Below are positions 27,563 to 36,656 of a stretch of 64,000 nt of DNA, in pieces; the stretch's first letter is position 1; the number at the start of each line of letters is the position of its first letter. The stretch is from Hahella sp. (GTDB lineage: Bacteria; Pseudomonadota; Gammaproteobacteria; Pseudomonadales; Oleiphilaceae). The stretch spans positions 248,001-312,000 of the forward strand of contig JANQMN010000004.1 in the NCBI GenBank assembly GCA_028280065.1, written 5' to 3'. The position numbers and the translations under genes are program-made. Below the pieces are notes generated by a model. The model was not told the origin of the DNA. It saw nothing but the letters and a program-made list of their open reading frames with translations, and did not search any database.

Positions 27563-27652
27563 GGTGTAAATTTGTCTCTCATCAGTCGATCTTCGATAGT
27601 TATTGCTATTATTGGAAAGAAATCAGTGAAAGGCCAACGCGGAGTTGCCGTT

Positions 27653-28399
27653 ATGTGCACAACCTGTGGCTGCGGTGTAAGCAATACATCAACCGAACTA
27701 CATTCTCAGCATACCCACGAAACGGCAACCAGAACCATTGCCGTTCAAGAGTCGTTGTTTGCCAAAAATGACGCCTATGCGGCAATTAACCGGGATCGGC
27801 TCAAACGACATCGTGTGCTGATGCTCAACCTGATGTCCAGTCCCGGTGCAGGCAAGACCACGCTGTTGGTCGAAACCCTGAAACGGCTCCACAGGGATTT
27901 CCAATGCGCGGTTATCGAAGGCGACCAACAGACCGATCAGGATGCCAGGCGTATTCGCGAGACAGACACACCGGCGGTTCAAATCAATACCGGTCAGGGG
28001 TGTCATCTCGATGCGCATCAAATTGGCCACGCCATGGAAAACTTCACCCTGCCGGAGCTGGATATATTATTCGTGGAAAATGTCGGCAATCTGGTTTGCC
28101 CTGCAGGATTTGATTTGGGAGAACGGGCTAAAGTGGTCATATTTTCCGTGACCGAGGGGGCTGACAAGCCGCTAAAATATCCGAACATGTTTGAAGTCGC
28201 GGATTTACTCTTGATTCACAAGGTGGATCTATTGCCCTATGTCGATTTCGATATCAACCAAGCCGTCCGCTACGCCCATCAAATTAATCCGGGCCTGCAG
28301 ATTATCCAAACCTCAACCAAAGCGCGCCAGGAAGCTGCCGGCGAGGGCCTGGAAAGTTGGTACGCATGGCTGAGCCACGCATTCACCAGCATTGGCTGA
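27653..28399 (+). CDS. hypB: Hydrogenase nickel-insertion GTPase HypB
   Basis: A 248-residue G3E-family GTPase. The ATG at 27653 gives MCTTCGCG, the N-terminal CxxCGC nickel-binding motif known from E. coli HypB; the frame is open further upstream but lacks family similarity there. A short His-containing stretch (HSQHTHE) follows, much shorter than the His-rich tracts of nickel-storing HypB. P-loop SPGAGKT is at 63-69; later motifs include ENVGNLVCP. It delivers nickel to NiFe-hydrogenase, normally with HypA, which is not seen here. CGGAG precedes the start by eight bases. Confidence 0.93.
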   Translation: MCTTCGCGVSNTSTELHSQHTHETATRTIAVQESLFAKNDAYAAINRDRLKRHRVLMLNLMSSPGAGKTTLLVETLKRLHRDFQCAVIEGDQQTDQDARRIRETDTPAVQINTGQGCHLDAHQIGHAMENFTLPELDILFVENVGNLVCPAGFDLGERAKVVIFSVTEGADKPLKYPNMFEVADLLLIHKVDLLPYVDFDINQAVRYAHQINPGLQIIQTSTKARQEAAGEGLESWYAWLSHAFTSIG

Positions 28400-30681
28400 T
28401 TGAGGGCCAGGTCCAGGCGGTCGGGTTCCGCCCCTTCGTTGTGAGATTGGCGCGACAACTGGGTATTTGCGGCGAAGTGTGCAATGTTGGCGGTTCCGTC
28501 AGCCTGGAGCTGCAAGGCACTTCGCATCAACTCAGCAAATTTCAGCAGGAGTTGCACCGCCAACAACCTTCCAGAGCACGGATCGACCGCGTTTCCATAG
28601 TTAAAGTCCGCAACGATGCCGATTATACCGGTTTTCATGCTGTAGCGAGCCGAATCCCTTCCGGCAGCCCATCCAGCGGGCTCATCCCATCCGATCACGG
28701 AGTTTGCCAGGCCTGTCTTGCAGAACTGTTCGCTCCGGATAATCGGCGCTACCTGCATCCTTTTATCTCTTGTACGGACTGCGGCCCCCGCTATTCGATC
28801 AGCGAGCGCCTGCCTTTCGACCGGCAAAATACCAGCATGGCGGTATTTGCGCTCTGTCCCGCATGCCAAGCTGAATATCAGAATCCGGGAAACAGGCGTT
28901 TTCATGCTGAAACCATTGCCTGCCACGAGTGCGGCCCGACGCTTTGGTTGCAATCGGCAAATGGCCAGACCCAAGACCGGCAAACCATCAGGACTGCCGC
29001 CAACCTGCTTAGAGCAGGCGAAATCTTGGTAATCAAGGGAATAGGCGGTTTTCATCTGGCCTGTTTAGCCGATTGTTCCGCCGCAATAAAACAACTGAGA
29101 AAGGCAAAACAACGCCCCGACAAACCGTTAGCGCTTATGGTCTTAAATCCGCCCACAGCCGCTAACTATTGTCGGCTAAGCGATGAGGATATTCGGGTAT
29201 TGCACTCGCCTGGCCGTCCAATCGTATTAATGCCGCTGAAAACAGCCGGTTTCGACAACCAATCGTCAATAGAAATGGTCGCGCCTGGACTAAACAAGCT
29301 TGGCATAATGCTGCCCTATACGCCGGTGCACTACCTGTTGTTCCATGCCTTGCTCGGCCAACCGGCCGGCATCCAATGGCTGCAGGAAGACACAAGGCTG
29401 GCGCTCATCATGACCAGCGCGAATTACCAAGGCGAACCGGTTCTTTTTGACGGCAAGCAATGTCGCGAGCAATGGGGGAGCAGGTTCTCCGTCTTGGGCA
29501 ACGATAGACGGATTCTTAATCCTGCCGACGACAGCCTCTGTATTGCCAGCCCGCGGCCCCAATGGTTGCGCCAGGGCCGGGGCGTCACCCCCATGCAAAT
29601 CCGACTGCCACGGAAAATGCCGGCCGTGATGGGCTGCGGCGCATTGTTAAAAAATACTCTGTGTCTGTTAACCGGAGACCAGGCACTGCACTCACCCTAT
29701 ATCGGCGACCTGGATACCCCGGCAAACTGCGAACGCTTCGAGGCTGAGTGGCTGCGGCTGCAACAACATACCCAAACCGCTCCCCAGGCCGTGGCTTGCG
29801 ATTGGCATGCCGACTTCTTTAGCAGCCAATACGCGGAAAGGTTCGCCACAGAACATGACCTACCACTGTTTCGTTACCAACATCACCATGCCCACGCTGC
29901 CGCCGTGCTCGCCGAACACCGGGTAGAGGAACACTGCCTGGCGCTGGTCCTGGACGGGTTCGGTCTAGGTACCGGTCAGGCCGTCTGGGGAGGCGAACTC
30001 CTGCAGGTACGGGGCGGCGAATTTCAACGCCTTGGCCATCTCTCCGAGTTGCCGCTTCCCGGCGGCGATGCCGCCAGCAAAGCCCCTTGGCGTATCGCCA
30101 TCGCGACATTATTGGAACAAGAGCTCGAGATCACCCGTTGGCACAACCAGCATGGCGCAAAAGCCTTGATACGCTTTCTTCAATCCGCGGCAGCATCCGT
30201 GCCACGCACCTCTAGTGCAGGCCGTTGGTTTGACTTGGCAGCCAGCCTGCTGAATGTGCGCCACACCAACAGCTTCGAAGCCCAATGCGCCATGCGCCTG
30301 GAGAGCCTGCTTGATCCAAACCTTGAATTTGACGAACCGAACTCAACAAACTGGCGCCTGGATCATAACGGCAACCTAGACCTGATGGGATTGGTCAGCC
30401 ACTTGGCAACTTGTGAAGATCCAGCTCAAGGTTCACAATGGTTTCACCAACAGTTAGTTTCCGGACTTCGCGACTGGTTAAAATACTGGAAGGATCGAAC
30501 CGGGCTTAAGAAAGCGGTGTTAGCCGGCGGCTGTTTTAACAACCAGTACCTTGCTACCCAGTTACCGGAGCAACTGCGGCAATTGGGGCTGGATGTCCTG
30601 CAGCCACGGCTGCTACCCTGTAATGACAGCGCAGTCAGTCTTGGCCAGGCATGGCTGGCAGCAAAACAAATGCAACAGTGA
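28366..30681 (+). CDS. hypF: Carbamoyltransferase HypF
   Basis: A 771-residue protein with all HypF parts: acylphosphatase domain (GFRPFV at 20-25), two zinc-finger motifs (C114/C117/C136/C139 and C164/C167/C186/C189), a YrdC-like domain (about 200-385), and a Kae1-like carbamoyltransferase domain with HHHAHAAAVLAEH. It makes the thiocarbamate on HypE that becomes cyanide on the active-site iron. The ATG at 28366 overlaps hypB by 34 bases; a TTG three codons earlier is possible. Confidence 0.95.
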   Translation: MAEPRIHQHWLIEGQVQAVGFRPFVVRLARQLGICGEVCNVGGSVSLELQGTSHQLSKFQQELHRQQPSRARIDRVSIVKVRNDADYTGFHAVASRIPSGSPSSGLIPSDHGVCQACLAELFAPDNRRYLHPFISCTDCGPRYSISERLPFDRQNTSMAVFALCPACQAEYQNPGNRRFHAETIACHECGPTLWLQSANGQTQDRQTIRTAANLLRAGEILVIKGIGGFHLACLADCSAAIKQLRKAKQRPDKPLALMVLNPPTAANYCRLSDEDIRVLHSPGRPIVLMPLKTAGFDNQSSIEMVAPGLNKLGIMLPYTPVHYLLFHALLGQPAGIQWLQEDTRLALIMTSANYQGEPVLFDGKQCREQWGSRFSVLGNDRRILNPADDSLCIASPRPQWLRQGRGVTPMQIRLPRKMPAVMGCGALLKNTLCLLTGDQALHSPYIGDLDTPANCERFEAEWLRLQQHTQTAPQAVACDWHADFFSSQYAERFATEHDLPLFRYQHHHAHAAAVLAEHRVEEHCLALVLDGFGLGTGQAVWGGELLQVRGGEFQRLGHLSELPLPGGDAASKAPWRIAIATLLEQELEITRWHNQHGAKALIRFLQSAAASVPRTSSAGRWFDLAASLLNVRHTNSFEAQCAMRLESLLDPNLEFDEPNSTNWRLDHNGNLDLMGLVSHLATCEDPAQGSQWFHQQLVSGLRDWLKYWKDRTGLKKAVLAGGCFNNQYLATQLPEQLRQLGLDVLQPRLLPCNDSAVSLGQAWLAAKQMQQ

Positions 30682-30712
30682 TTGGCGGTATTTTAGTTAT
30701 TCGGATTATGCC

Positions 30713-30988
30713 ATGTGCCTTGCGATACCCGTACAAGTCAAGCAAATTCTGAACCCAGAGCAGGCGGTTGTGGACCTCAACGGCATCTCCACGACGATCA
30801 ATGTCGCGCTGGTCGAGGAGCTTGAGGTCGGCGATTTTGTGATCCTGCATACCGGTTATGCTCTGGAACGGCTCGATACAGAAGAGGCGGAAGCCACTTT
30901 GCAGCTATTTGCCGGGCTTCCAGCCAACGCTTCGCAGGATCAACAGCCCAATCAAACAAGCGCAACCGATGGAACGAGCGCCAAATGA
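30713..30988 (+). CDS. hypC: Hydrogenase maturation chaperone HypC
   Basis: A 91-residue HypC/HybG family protein. MCLAIPVQV provides the essential N-terminal Cys2, and VGDFVILHTGYALERLD matches the family. The start is internal to a longer open frame but is fixed by the MCxAIP motif. It shuttles the iron-cyanide-carbonyl group with HypD. The tail after residue 70 is polar. Thirty-one bases follow hypF, and hypD starts with an ATGA overlap. Confidence 0.93.
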   Translation: MCLAIPVQVKQILNPEQAVVDLNGISTTINVALVEELEVGDFVILHTGYALERLDTEEAEATLQLFAGLPANASQDQQPNQTSATDGTSAK

Positions 30989-32118
30989 AGTACCTGGACG
31001 AATTTCGCGATCCGGCGCTTGCCGAGAAACTCGTCAACCGAATTAATCGCACGGTGGAATCCGGCCGGGAATACCACTTCATGGAATTTTGCGGCGGCCA
31101 TACCCACACCCTGTTCCGCTATTCCATTCAGGACATGCTGCCCGACAACATTCATATGCATCACGGACCCGGATGTCCGGTATGTGTTTTGCCAATGGCC
31201 AGGATCGACCAGGCCATTCAGCTTGCCACGGAATGCGATGTCATCCTGTGCTGCTACGGCGACACCCTCAGGGTGCCGGGTTCGGCGCGCCGGAACCTGT
31301 TGCAGGCAAAAGCCCGAGGCGCAGAAGTACGCACCATCTATTCCGCCGCCGAGTGCCTGGCCCTGGCTGAACAGCAGCCGGAACGCCAGATTGTGTTGTT
31401 TGCCATCGGCTTCGAAACGACCACACCGCCTACCTGTTTAGTGCTGCAGGAGGCCGAAAAAAAGGGCCGCAAGAACTTCTCCGTATTCTGTAACCATGTG
31501 AAGACAGTTCCCGCCATGCAGGCAATACTCGACGGAGAACTATCCCAGGGGATCGGCAGCACCCGCTTGGATGGCCTAGTTGGCCCCGGTCATGTCAGCT
31601 TGGTAACCGGCAGCTTGGTCTTTGAGGCCCTAGCGAAAAAATATGACAGGCCTATTGTTATCTCCGGCTTTGAGCCACTGGATCTGCTGCATAGCCTGTT
31701 ACTGCTGGTGGAGGAATCCAACGCCCGGCGGTCGACCGTGAAAGTTCAATATAGCCGGGCGGTTTCGCCGCAAGGCAATAAGCGCTCATTAGCGCTAATG
31801 GAAAAGTATCTGGCAGGACGGGAAACCTTTACCTGGCGCGGACTAGGCAATTTGCCGCACAGCGCATGGCAACTCAAACCCGAATATGCGGCGTTTGACG
31901 CCGAGCAACGCTTCTCCATGCCGGCATTGCCGGAAGCCAAAGAGAATAAAGCCTGCCTATGTCCCGAGGTTTTACGCGGTCAAATACGCCCTGACGCCTG
32001 TCCACTCTATGGCAAGCAATGCACCCCGGAAAATCCCATCGGCGCTTGCATGGTCTCATCCGAGGGCGCTTGCGCCGCCTACTATTTATATCGATCCACA
32101 GGTTTAGCAAACGCATAA
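30985..32118 (+). CDS. hypD: Hydrogenase maturation protein HypD
   Basis: A 377-residue protein. FMEFCGGHTHT supplies C36, GPGCPVC supplies C64 and C67, and GFETTTPPT is the conserved central motif. The C-terminal cysteines (CLCPEVLRG ... CPLYGKQCTPENPIGACMVS) bind the 4Fe-4S cluster. HypD is the scaffold on which the Fe(CN)2CO group is built with HypC and HypE. The stop is immediately followed by the hypE ATG. Confidence 0.95.
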   Translation: MKYLDEFRDPALAEKLVNRINRTVESGREYHFMEFCGGHTHTLFRYSIQDMLPDNIHMHHGPGCPVCVLPMARIDQAIQLATECDVILCCYGDTLRVPGSARRNLLQAKARGAEVRTIYSAAECLALAEQQPERQIVLFAIGFETTTPPTCLVLQEAEKKGRKNFSVFCNHVKTVPAMQAILDGELSQGIGSTRLDGLVGPGHVSLVTGSLVFEALAKKYDRPIVISGFEPLDLLHSLLLLVEESNARRSTVKVQYSRAVSPQGNKRSLALMEKYLAGRETFTWRGLGNLPHSAWQLKPEYAAFDAEQRFSMPALPEAKENKACLCPEVLRGQIRPDACPLYGKQCTPENPIGACMVSSEGACAAYYLYRSTGLANA

Positions 32119-33147
32119 ATGGCCGGTAAATTGGACATTCAACAGGGTGTTGTCGAACTACAACATGGTAGCGGCGGCCGGGCCACGGCTACCTTACTCC
32201 AGGAATTATTTCTGCCGGCCTTTGCTAATCCTATTCTCGCTGCGGGCAACGACCAGGCGACTTTACCGCAGTTTCAGAACCGCCTGGCCATCACCACCGA
32301 CAGCCATGTCATCTATCCGCTATTCTTTCCCGGCGGCAATATCGGCAGCCTCGCCGTGCACGGCACAATCAACGATTTGGCAGTCGGCGGCGCCCGGCCA
32401 AAACATCTGGCCGCCAATTTTATCCTGGAAGAAGGTTTTCCCCTGGCCGATTTACAGCGCATTGTCAACCACATGGCCGAAGCGGCAATAGACGCTGGCG
32501 TTACCGTTGTGACCGGCGACACAAAGGTGGTGGAGCGAGGCAAGGGCGACGGTGTCTATATCACCACCACCGGGGTCGGAATCTTGGATTCCGACACTAT
32601 CCTCGGTGCTGACAGAATACGCGCCGGAGACGCCATTCTCGTCAACGGCACCTTAGGCGACCACGGTATCGCAGTTATGGCCGCACGGCCGGATTCGGGA
32701 TTGGTCACCGAATTGCAATCAGACAGCCAAAGCTTGCACCGCCTGACCGCCGCCATGCTGCAAGCCTGCCCTTCAATCCATTGTATGCGTGATCCCACCA
32801 GAGGCGGCCTTGCTGCCGCCCTCAACGAGCTTGCTCATCAGGCCAGGGTCGGCATGCGGATCGAGGAGTCCCATCTTCCCGTTACGGCGGAAGTTCGAGC
32901 CGCCTGCGAGTTACTGGGATTCGACCCGGTGAATATTGCCAACGAAGGCAAGTTGATCGCCTTCTGTTCTCAGCAGCATGCGCCTGCCCTCCTCGCCGCA
33001 ATACGCGAACATCCCCAGGGCAAAGAGGCAGCAATCATCGGCACAGTCGTGGAAGATCCATCCTGCAAAGTCAGTATGCGAACCCGATTTGGCGGCACCC
33101 GTCTATTGGAGTGGAAATGGGGGGATCCGCTGCCAAGGATTTGTTAG
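32119..33147 (+). CDS. hypE: Hydrogenase maturation protein HypE
   Basis: A 342-residue PurM-like ATP-dependent dehydratase. ELQHGSGGRAT at the N-terminus and DPTRGGLAAALNELA are family motifs, and the protein ends in PRIC with C342, the residue that carries the thiocarbamate/thiocyanate. All catalytic parts are intact. It ends the hyp cluster and converges on the GST gene. Confidence 0.95.
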   Translation: MAGKLDIQQGVVELQHGSGGRATATLLQELFLPAFANPILAAGNDQATLPQFQNRLAITTDSHVIYPLFFPGGNIGSLAVHGTINDLAVGGARPKHLAANFILEEGFPLADLQRIVNHMAEAAIDAGVTVVTGDTKVVERGKGDGVYITTTGVGILDSDTILGADRIRAGDAILVNGTLGDHGIAVMAARPDSGLVTELQSDSQSLHRLTAAMLQACPSIHCMRDPTRGGLAAALNELAHQARVGMRIEESHLPVTAEVRAACELLGFDPVNIANEGKLIAFCSQQHAPALLAAIREHPQGKEAAIIGTVVEDPSCKVSMRTRFGGTRLLEWKWGDPLPRIC

Positions 33148-33174
33148 CAAGCTGCGGGCGAGTAAGCATGCGGG

Positions 33175-34158
33175 CTAACTATAAACAACCACAGCGCCAC
33201 GATCATGCGGAACAGAATAATTCTGTTCCGGCCCGATGGGGACAATCTGGGTAGGATTGATGGTTTTGTGGCTGAAGTAGTAGTGTCGTTTGATGTGAGC
33301 AAAGTTAACCGTTTCCGCAACACCAGGCACTTGATAGAGCTGACGCACATAGTTGCTGATAGCCGGATAATCGGAAATTCGCCGTGAATTGCATTTAAAG
33401 TGCCCGACATAAACCGCATCAAAACGAATCAATGTAGTAAAAAGACGCCAATCTGCTTCCGTTAGATATTCTCCGGCCAGGAACGCCTGCTGCTGCAACA
33501 TGGATTCCACGCGATCCAGACCGGCAAACAATGCGTTAAAGGCTTCCTCATAGGCTGCCTGGGAAGTGGCAAACCCCGTTTTATAAACGCCATTGTTGAT
33601 TTGATCGTAAATCCAGGCATTGGTCCGGTCTATCCGTTCACGCAAGTGGCGCGGATAAAAATCCAAACGGTTTTGGGTGAGCCGGTTAAATCCACTATTG
33701 AACATACGGATAATCTCGGATGACTCGTTATTCACAATGGTTTTCGATTCCCTGTCCCAAAGGATGGGAACGGTGACACGACCGCTGTAATCTTTGCGGG
33801 CAAGCGTATAAAGCTGATGTAAATAACGGTTGCCGTACAACTGGTCCTCAAGTTGATTTTCAATTTCGAACTTCCAGCCGTCAGCCAGCATATCCGGGCT
33901 TACAACGGACACAGATATATGTTTTTCAAGACCTTTAAGCTTTCTGAAAATTAACGTCCGGTGCGCCCACGGACAGGCAAGACTGACATAGAGGTGATAT
34001 CGGCCGGACTCGGACGGCCAGCTGCTGTCGGAGCTATTTTCCAGCTCCGTATCACCCGCCCATCCACGAAATTGGCTGTCTTCCCGAATGAATTTTCCAT
34101 CACTGGACTTGGTGTCGTACCACTGGTCCAGCCATTTCCCATTTATCAATAGACCCAC
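33175..34158 (-). CDS. Glutathionyl-hydroquinone reductase (Xi-class GST, YqjG-like)
   Basis: A 327-residue protein. Start GTG at 34158 is preferred: AAGGGGG lies eight bases upstream and the reading MGLLINGKWLDQWYDTK matches the family opening; a TTG nine codons earlier lacks a site. The thioredoxin-like domain has SLACPWAHRTL with catalytic C62 (CPWA), the Xi-class signature. A helical C-terminal domain follows. The family reduces glutathionyl-hydroquinones. Convergent with hypE. Confidence 0.88.
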   Translation of the reverse strand: MGLLINGKWLDQWYDTKSSDGKFIREDSQFRGWAGDTELENSSDSSWPSESGRYHLYVSLACPWAHRTLIFRKLKGLEKHISVSVVSPDMLADGWKFEIENQLEDQLYGNRYLHQLYTLARKDYSGRVTVPILWDRESKTIVNNESSEIIRMFNSGFNRLTQNRLDFYPRHLRERIDRTNAWIYDQINNGVYKTGFATSQAAYEEAFNALFAGLDRVESMLQQQAFLAGEYLTEADWRLFTTLIRFDAVYVGHFKCNSRRISDYPAISNYVRQLYQVPGVAETVNFAHIKRHYYFSHKTINPTQIVPIGPEQNYSVPHDRGAVVVYS

Positions 34159-34341
34159 GTCAGATTCCCCCTTCAGGGTTTGCAAATATACCTATGAGGG
34201 AAATATGCCATCAATTGGATTGAACATTAATACCTTAAAATTGCACACTTTGTTCTAAATTTTAGAATTTATCTCAAGTCAATCAGGCGCGGTAGCCACA
34301 CCACTTGCCAAAGGAAATGTAAAGGCCGTATATTTACCTAG

Positions 34342-34356
34342 GGTCAAAATTTGACC
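34342..34356. repeat. Perfect palindrome, operator-like
   Basis: GGTCAAA and TTTGACC flank a single central A, a perfect 7+7 inverted repeat about 185 bp upstream of the GST start. It could be an operator for a dimeric regulator. No regulator gene is adjacent. Confidence 0.35.
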
Positions 34357-34591
34357 AGCCCGGTGCGACATACCTCATGTAAGGCGGTAAAACCTATCCT
34401 TCGAAAAATATGTAGTAATATTACCAGGTTGCATACTGCATGGACGTGAGAACCACCGCTGACTGAGCCTATGAATCATGTCCAATGACCAAGGTGTTTA
34501 CCGCCGACAAGTTGCCGGGGATTTGATTTGACGCAATTCCCACGGCTGCGGTTCAGCTAATAATTACATCCACAGATTGAGTGAGCTGAAA

Positions 34592-34789
34592 ATGTTTATT
34601 CCCCAGGCGTTTCATCTACGAAAGCCCATTGGTGACTTAACAACCGCCAATTGTTCACCCAAATCTTCGATATTTATCACCGCCATTCGAAACGAATGCG
34701 TTTGTAATGCCCAAGAGGTGAAAACAGTATTAGAACATCAGGCTGCTGAAGAATTAGAACAAGGTAAGCAGACAAAAAGGGACTCCTAA
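34592..34789 (+). CDS. Possible small protein, unrecognised
   Basis: A 65-residue frame starting MFIPQAFHLRKPIGDL, with two close cysteines (ECVC) and a charged, helical C-terminus. The ribosome site is weak (GAGTGAG upstream). I recognise no family. The only support is the strong terminator 114 bases after its stop and the lack of any other gene in this stretch. It may be a chance frame over a non-coding transcript. Confidence 0.25.
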   Translation: MFIPQAFHLRKPIGDLTTANCSPKSSIFITAIRNECVCNAQEVKTVLEHQAAEELEQGKQTKRDS

Positions 34790-34902
34790 ACAAAACAATT
34801 AATCGGGCGCAAGCGCAGAGGTAATGTTTAACTCCTAAGAGTTCGTTATTAAGTGAGTGAGACGAGCGAAAATAACAGTTTCCAAAAATAAAAAGAAAAT
34901 AG

Positions 34903-34926
34903 CCGGCTTTTTAGCCGGTTTTTTTT
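34903..34926 (+). terminator. Strong Rho-independent terminator
   Basis: CCGGCT (34903-34908), TTTT loop, AGCCGG (34913-34918), then eight T. This is the best intrinsic terminator in the window, yet no convincing gene precedes it. Confidence 0.85.
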
Positions 34927-35126
34927 GTCTGCAAGAAAGTAACAAGCTATTCGATCTGGATATTGCTTAGGCGTAGACCCTATCAAAAATAAACCCGGCA
35001 AAATATGCAACAAAAAAGGAATTTCCCGGAAACGCTTACTTCAAAGAGTAAAACTAAGTAAATTTCATCTTCATCGATAATTCATCCATGCAGTCGTGAC
35101 GCTCAGGCCAACCGCCAAATCAGACT

Positions 35127-36611
35127 ATGCGTATTCATAGCAAAATTCTTCTCGGCCTTTTAAGCAGTGCGCTTATCATCGTTTTGGTGATGTTCGCCCT
35201 TATGCAATGGAGTTTCCATCGGAATCTGCGAGACTATGTTGAACAACGCGAGATGGAGCAGGTTAACCGGCTGCTCGCCGAACTATCGGAAATTTATGCC
35301 GAAACAGGCAGTTGGAGCCGCCTGCGGGCCGATCCAAGAGCCTTAAGCAATCGGCTCCGCAACCTGCAACCCAGCAGGGGGCGCTTGGAAAGACAGCCGC
35401 CTGGGTTAAATCCGCCGGGACGGCCGCTATCGAATGGTCGACTCTCGGACGACCCGGCCCTTGAAGATCGGCGTCCGGGCAGCCGTACCCAGGAGAACCG
35501 TCCTCAAGAAGCAAGAAGATTCGAACCGCGGCGGCCACCGCCGCGGCTTCCGGCTATCCTGACTCCGGAAAAACGCCCAATCATCGGTCATACACCGCCC
35601 GATGCGCGGCTCTACCCCATTTCATATAACGACGAGCTGGTAGGGTGGTATGCCGCACCGGCTCGGAATCGGCAGTTGGAAGGAAGCGATCTGGCCTTCC
35701 AGAAAGCGCAAACCATCGCTTTTGCCATTATTAGCTTGGTGGTCATTGCCGTCTGCTTCATTATCGCAGTTCCCCTCGCCAGGCAGATCGTCAAACCGAT
35801 ATCCCGTATTACCACCGCAGCCAAAGAACTCAATAACGGAGACTATGCCATTGATCTGCAGGTCAAAGGCCGAGATGAACTTGCCGAGCTGGCCACGGAC
35901 GTCAACCACTTGGCGAAAACCCTGGCAGACAACGAAGCAGCCAGACAACGTTGGCTGGCGGACATTTCCCACGAGTTACGCACACCCCTGGCAATTGCCA
36001 AGGGTGAAATAGAAGCCTTGTTGGACGGAGTGCGCGAGTTGAATGAAGATCAGTTACAGTCGGTTCAGCAGGAGATAAACCATCTGGAAAAACTCATTAA
36101 TGACCTGTCCCAACTGGCCAACACGGATATCGGGGCCTTGCGCTACCAAATGGATCATATCGACCTTATGGAGGAGTTTGCCGGTCTCGAGCATAGATAC
36201 AGCCAACTATTTACCGAAAGAAACCTCAGTCTCGACGTCCGGTTAACCGACACCCCCTTGCCTGTTTATGCAGATGCGGACAGAATTCATCAATGTCTCG
36301 ATAACATCTTGGGCAATTGCAGTAAATACGTGGAGGATCACGGCCGGGTAACAGTGCGAGTCAAACAACAGCAGGAGTTCGCAAGAATATCCATTGAAGA
36401 CAGCGGTCCGGGTGTCCCGAAAGCAGCGATTCCGCATTTATTCGAGCATCTTTACCGGGTCGACTCCTCTCGCAACCGAATGACCGGCGGCTCGGGACTC
36501 GGCCTGGCCATTTGTTCGCGCATCATCACCGCCCACAATGGCGGCATTAAAGCCCGCCAAAGCGCATTGGGTGGCTTGTGTATTGAAATCACATTACCCT
36601 TATCCCGTTAG
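35127..36611 (+). CDS. Sensor histidine kinase, BaeS-like
   Basis: A 494-residue membrane kinase. TM1 about 8-28, periplasmic segment 29-195, TM2 about 196-216, HAMP about 217-270, HisKA with H282 (WLADISHELRTPLA), HATPase with N-box (DNILGNCSKY), G1 (EDSGPGVP) and G2 (GGSGLGLAI). The periplasmic part contains an unusually Pro/Arg-rich tract (about 82-142). Followed by a response regulator and a Spy/CpxP-like gene, as in envelope-stress systems such as BaeSR and CpxAR. Confidence 0.88.
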   Translation: MRIHSKILLGLLSSALIIVLVMFALMQWSFHRNLRDYVEQREMEQVNRLLAELSEIYAETGSWSRLRADPRALSNRLRNLQPSRGRLERQPPGLNPPGRPLSNGRLSDDPALEDRRPGSRTQENRPQEARRFEPRRPPPRLPAILTPEKRPIIGHTPPDARLYPISYNDELVGWYAAPARNRQLEGSDLAFQKAQTIAFAIISLVVIAVCFIIAVPLARQIVKPISRITTAAKELNNGDYAIDLQVKGRDELAELATDVNHLAKTLADNEAARQRWLADISHELRTPLAIAKGEIEALLDGVRELNEDQLQSVQQEINHLEKLINDLSQLANTDIGALRYQMDHIDLMEEFAGLEHRYSQLFTERNLSLDVRLTDTPLPVYADADRIHQCLDNILGNCSKYVEDHGRVTVRVKQQQEFARISIEDSGPGVPKAAIPHLFEHLYRVDSSRNRMTGGSGLGLAICSRIITAHNGGIKARQSALGGLCIEITLPLSR

Positions 36612-36656
36612 CGCTTGCCACTTACTTCTTGTCCCGTTTGCAAAGGTAACCCCCAA

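Larger units (their letters stand above)
34159..35126. other. Gene-poor stretch between the GST and the sensor kinase
   Basis: Nearly 970 bp with one weak small frame (34592-34789), a 15-bp palindrome (34342-34356) and a strong plus-strand terminator (34903-34926). Between the small frame and the terminator, GTTATT (from about 34845) and AATAAC (to about 34876) could pair. Nothing else was recognised. The terminator suggests a transcript, coding or not, from the left. Confidence 0.55.

Noticed and set aside
27536-27652. N-terminal extension of HypB by 39 codons
   Set aside because: The CxxCGC motif defines the true N-terminus at 27653 and a ribosome site precedes it; the extension overlaps the start of the GNAT gene.
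28279-29055. Minus-strand open frame of 258 codons opposite hypB/hypF
   Set aside because: Lies entirely over two well-supported genes and reads as low-similarity shadow.
30551-30712. N-terminal extension of HypC
   Set aside because: HypC needs its N-terminal MC; the upstream part lies within hypF in another frame.
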